Shown piece after piece: positions 5,607 through 6,539 of a stretch of 6,539 bases of DNA. Within the stretch, counting starts at the first letter, position 1. Every line of letters begins with the position of its first letter. A model generated the notes under the pieces. The model saw only the letters and a list, made by a program, of their open reading frames with translations. It made no database searches and had not been told where the DNA came from. This DNA is from Chloroflexota bacterium (lineage in GTDB: Bacteria; Chloroflexota; Anaerolineae; Aggregatilineales; UBA2796). Location: the NCBI GenBank assembly GCA_003695215.1, contig RFIM01000128.1:1-6539 (forward strand), written 5' to 3'. Position numbers and translations under genes: made by a program.

Positions 5607-6539
5607 ATGTCAGGCTTCTCACAACCTATCAGCCTTGAAGAACGCCGCGCCGCACACAGGCGTGCACGCTTGCATCGGCTGCGGCGGGCAGTTTTTCTAA
5701 CGCTCGACTATGGCTTCATGCTCTTTCTGGTTGGCTTCTTCATCTTTCCAGTAGTGATCATGATCGTCTCTTCTTTCAAACCCGAGCGGCTCGTAGCTTC
5801 GGATATGCGCACGATCTACGCCTTCATCCCGCGCGAAGCCACGCTTGAAAACTACTCCTGCCCTGATTATCAAAGCCCTGATACAAAATGCGTGGATGGT
5901 GCAGGCGGCGTCTTCGAGCGCTTGCCGATGCCGCGCTTGTTTTTTAACTCCATTTTTGTCACTTCGAGCATCGTGCTGATCGGCTTGTTCGTGAACAGCA
6001 TGGCAGCCTACGCTTTAGCACGGCTGAACTTGCCTTACCGCAATCTGATTCTCACCGTTGTGATTCTGCTGATCATCGTGCCCTTTGAGTCTGTGGCAGT
6101 GCCGCTGCTGCTGCTAGTGAACGGCTTGCCGTGGATCGACGGCAGCATCAGCTGGCTGAACAGCTATCACGTGCAGATTTTTCCCTTCGCCGCTGATGCC
6201 TTCTCAATTTTCTTGTTCTACCAGTTCTTTCTGAGCATCCCGCGCGACTTCGATGAAGCCGCGCGCGTGGATGGTGCGGGCGGCTTCTTGATCTACCGCC
6301 GTATCATCGTGCCGCTCTCGCGGCCAGTTTTCGCCACCGTGGCGATCCTGCAATTCCTGGCACATTGGGGCAGCTTCTTGTGGCCTTTGATGACCACGCG
6401 TGGCTTTGACTTCACCACCTTGCCCGTGGCCATGAACATCTTCTTTGGGCAGGCGCCGCGCCAATGGGGCGATGTCATGGCCTTCGCCACGCTAGCGACC
6501 GTGCCCGTGCTGATCGTCTTCGTGCTGTTCCAGCGCTGG
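5607..6539 (+). CDS. Sugar ABC transporter permease, MalG/UgpE type (3' end cut by the window)
   Basis: The frame is open for 311 codons from the ATG to the right edge with no stop. The final FVLFQRW matches the point where family members have only a short tail (FVQGxxxGxxKG-like) left, so roughly 10-20 residues are missing. The N-terminus is long and basic (residues 11-28, RRAAHRRARLHRLRR). Hydrophobic segments follow at about 34-56, 115-138, 147-171, 192-210, 240-262 and 289-309. The ATPase-docking EAA loop is DFDEAARVDGAG at 214-225, followed by RRIIVPLSRP. The loop after segment 1 contains FIPREATLENYSC, then an insertion with two cysteines (C85 and C95) before the usual FFNSIFV start of segment 2; these could form a disulfide outside the membrane. 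It forms the permease heterodimer with its upstream neighbour. No ATPase gene is visible in the window. Confidence 0.92.
   Translation, partial: MSGFSQPISLEERRAAHRRARLHRLRRAVFLTLDYGFMLFLVGFFIFPVVIMIVSSFKPERLVASDMRTIYAFIPREATLENYSCPDYQSPDTKCVDGAGGVFERLPMPRLFFNSIFVTSSIVLIGLFVNSMAAYALARLNLPYRNLILTVVILLIIVPFESVAVPLLLLVNGLPWIDGSISWLNSYHVQIFPFAADAFSIFLFYQFFLSIPRDFDEAARVDGAGGFLIYRRIIVPLSRPVFATVAILQFLAHWGSFLWPLMTTRGFDFTTLPVAMNIFFGQAPRQWGDVMAFATLATVPVLIVFVLFQRW

Noticed and set aside
1..6539. CRISPR arrays, transposons, tRNAs, phage or defence genes
   Set aside because: I looked for spaced repeats, terminal inverted repeats, transposase motifs and tRNA-like folds and saw none; the window is explained by a sugar-use operon.

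Overview
The window looks like a carbohydrate-use locus from a bacterial chromosome, about 55-60% GC by eye. The gene style suggests Chloroflexota (Anaerolineae-like): a CUT1 sugar ABC transporter whose permeases carry long extracytoplasmic insertions, next to a LacI-family regulator and a clan GH-J-type hydrolase. The phylum is inferred from family resemblance, not from a marker gene. The first 59 bases, on the minus strand, appear to be the 5' end of a divergent housekeeping gene resembling rsfS (ribosomal silencing factor).

Layout: (1) a partial rsfS-like gene on the minus strand, reading out of the left edge; (2) a divergent intergenic region of about 400 bp, with a plausible sigma70 promoter and, just downstream, a near-perfect LacI/cre-type palindrome TTGGAAACGCTTCCAA (407-422); (3) a LacI-family repressor (462-1487); (4) a GH32-like five-bladed-propeller glycosidase with a C-terminal beta-sandwich (1490-2953), 2 nt after the repressor; (5) a 96-bp gap with an unusually complete Shine-Dalgarno sequence and a possible 27-codon leader ORF ending in an ATGA overlap with the next gene; (6) a secreted sugar-binding protein (3050-4345); (7) a 164-bp gap with two long, strong inverted repeats; (8) a MalF/UgpA-type permease (4510-5604); (9) a MalG/UgpE-type permease (5607 to the right edge, 3' end missing). 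No ATPase subunit is visible. It may lie downstream or be a shared MsmK/UgpC-type ATPase elsewhere.

Working model: the binding protein captures a sugar or oligosaccharide outside the membrane and the two permeases import it. The hydrolase has no visible signal peptide, so it probably cleaves the imported, possibly fructose-containing, glycoside in the cytoplasm. The LacI-type protein likely represses its own promoter, and so perhaps the whole co-directional operon, until an inducer sugar appears. The hairpins after the binding-protein gene are well placed to make that protein more abundant than the permeases. The locus type is familiar. The most unusual points are the possible coupled leader peptide, the nested and competing hairpins, and the non-canonical active-site motifs of the hydrolase.
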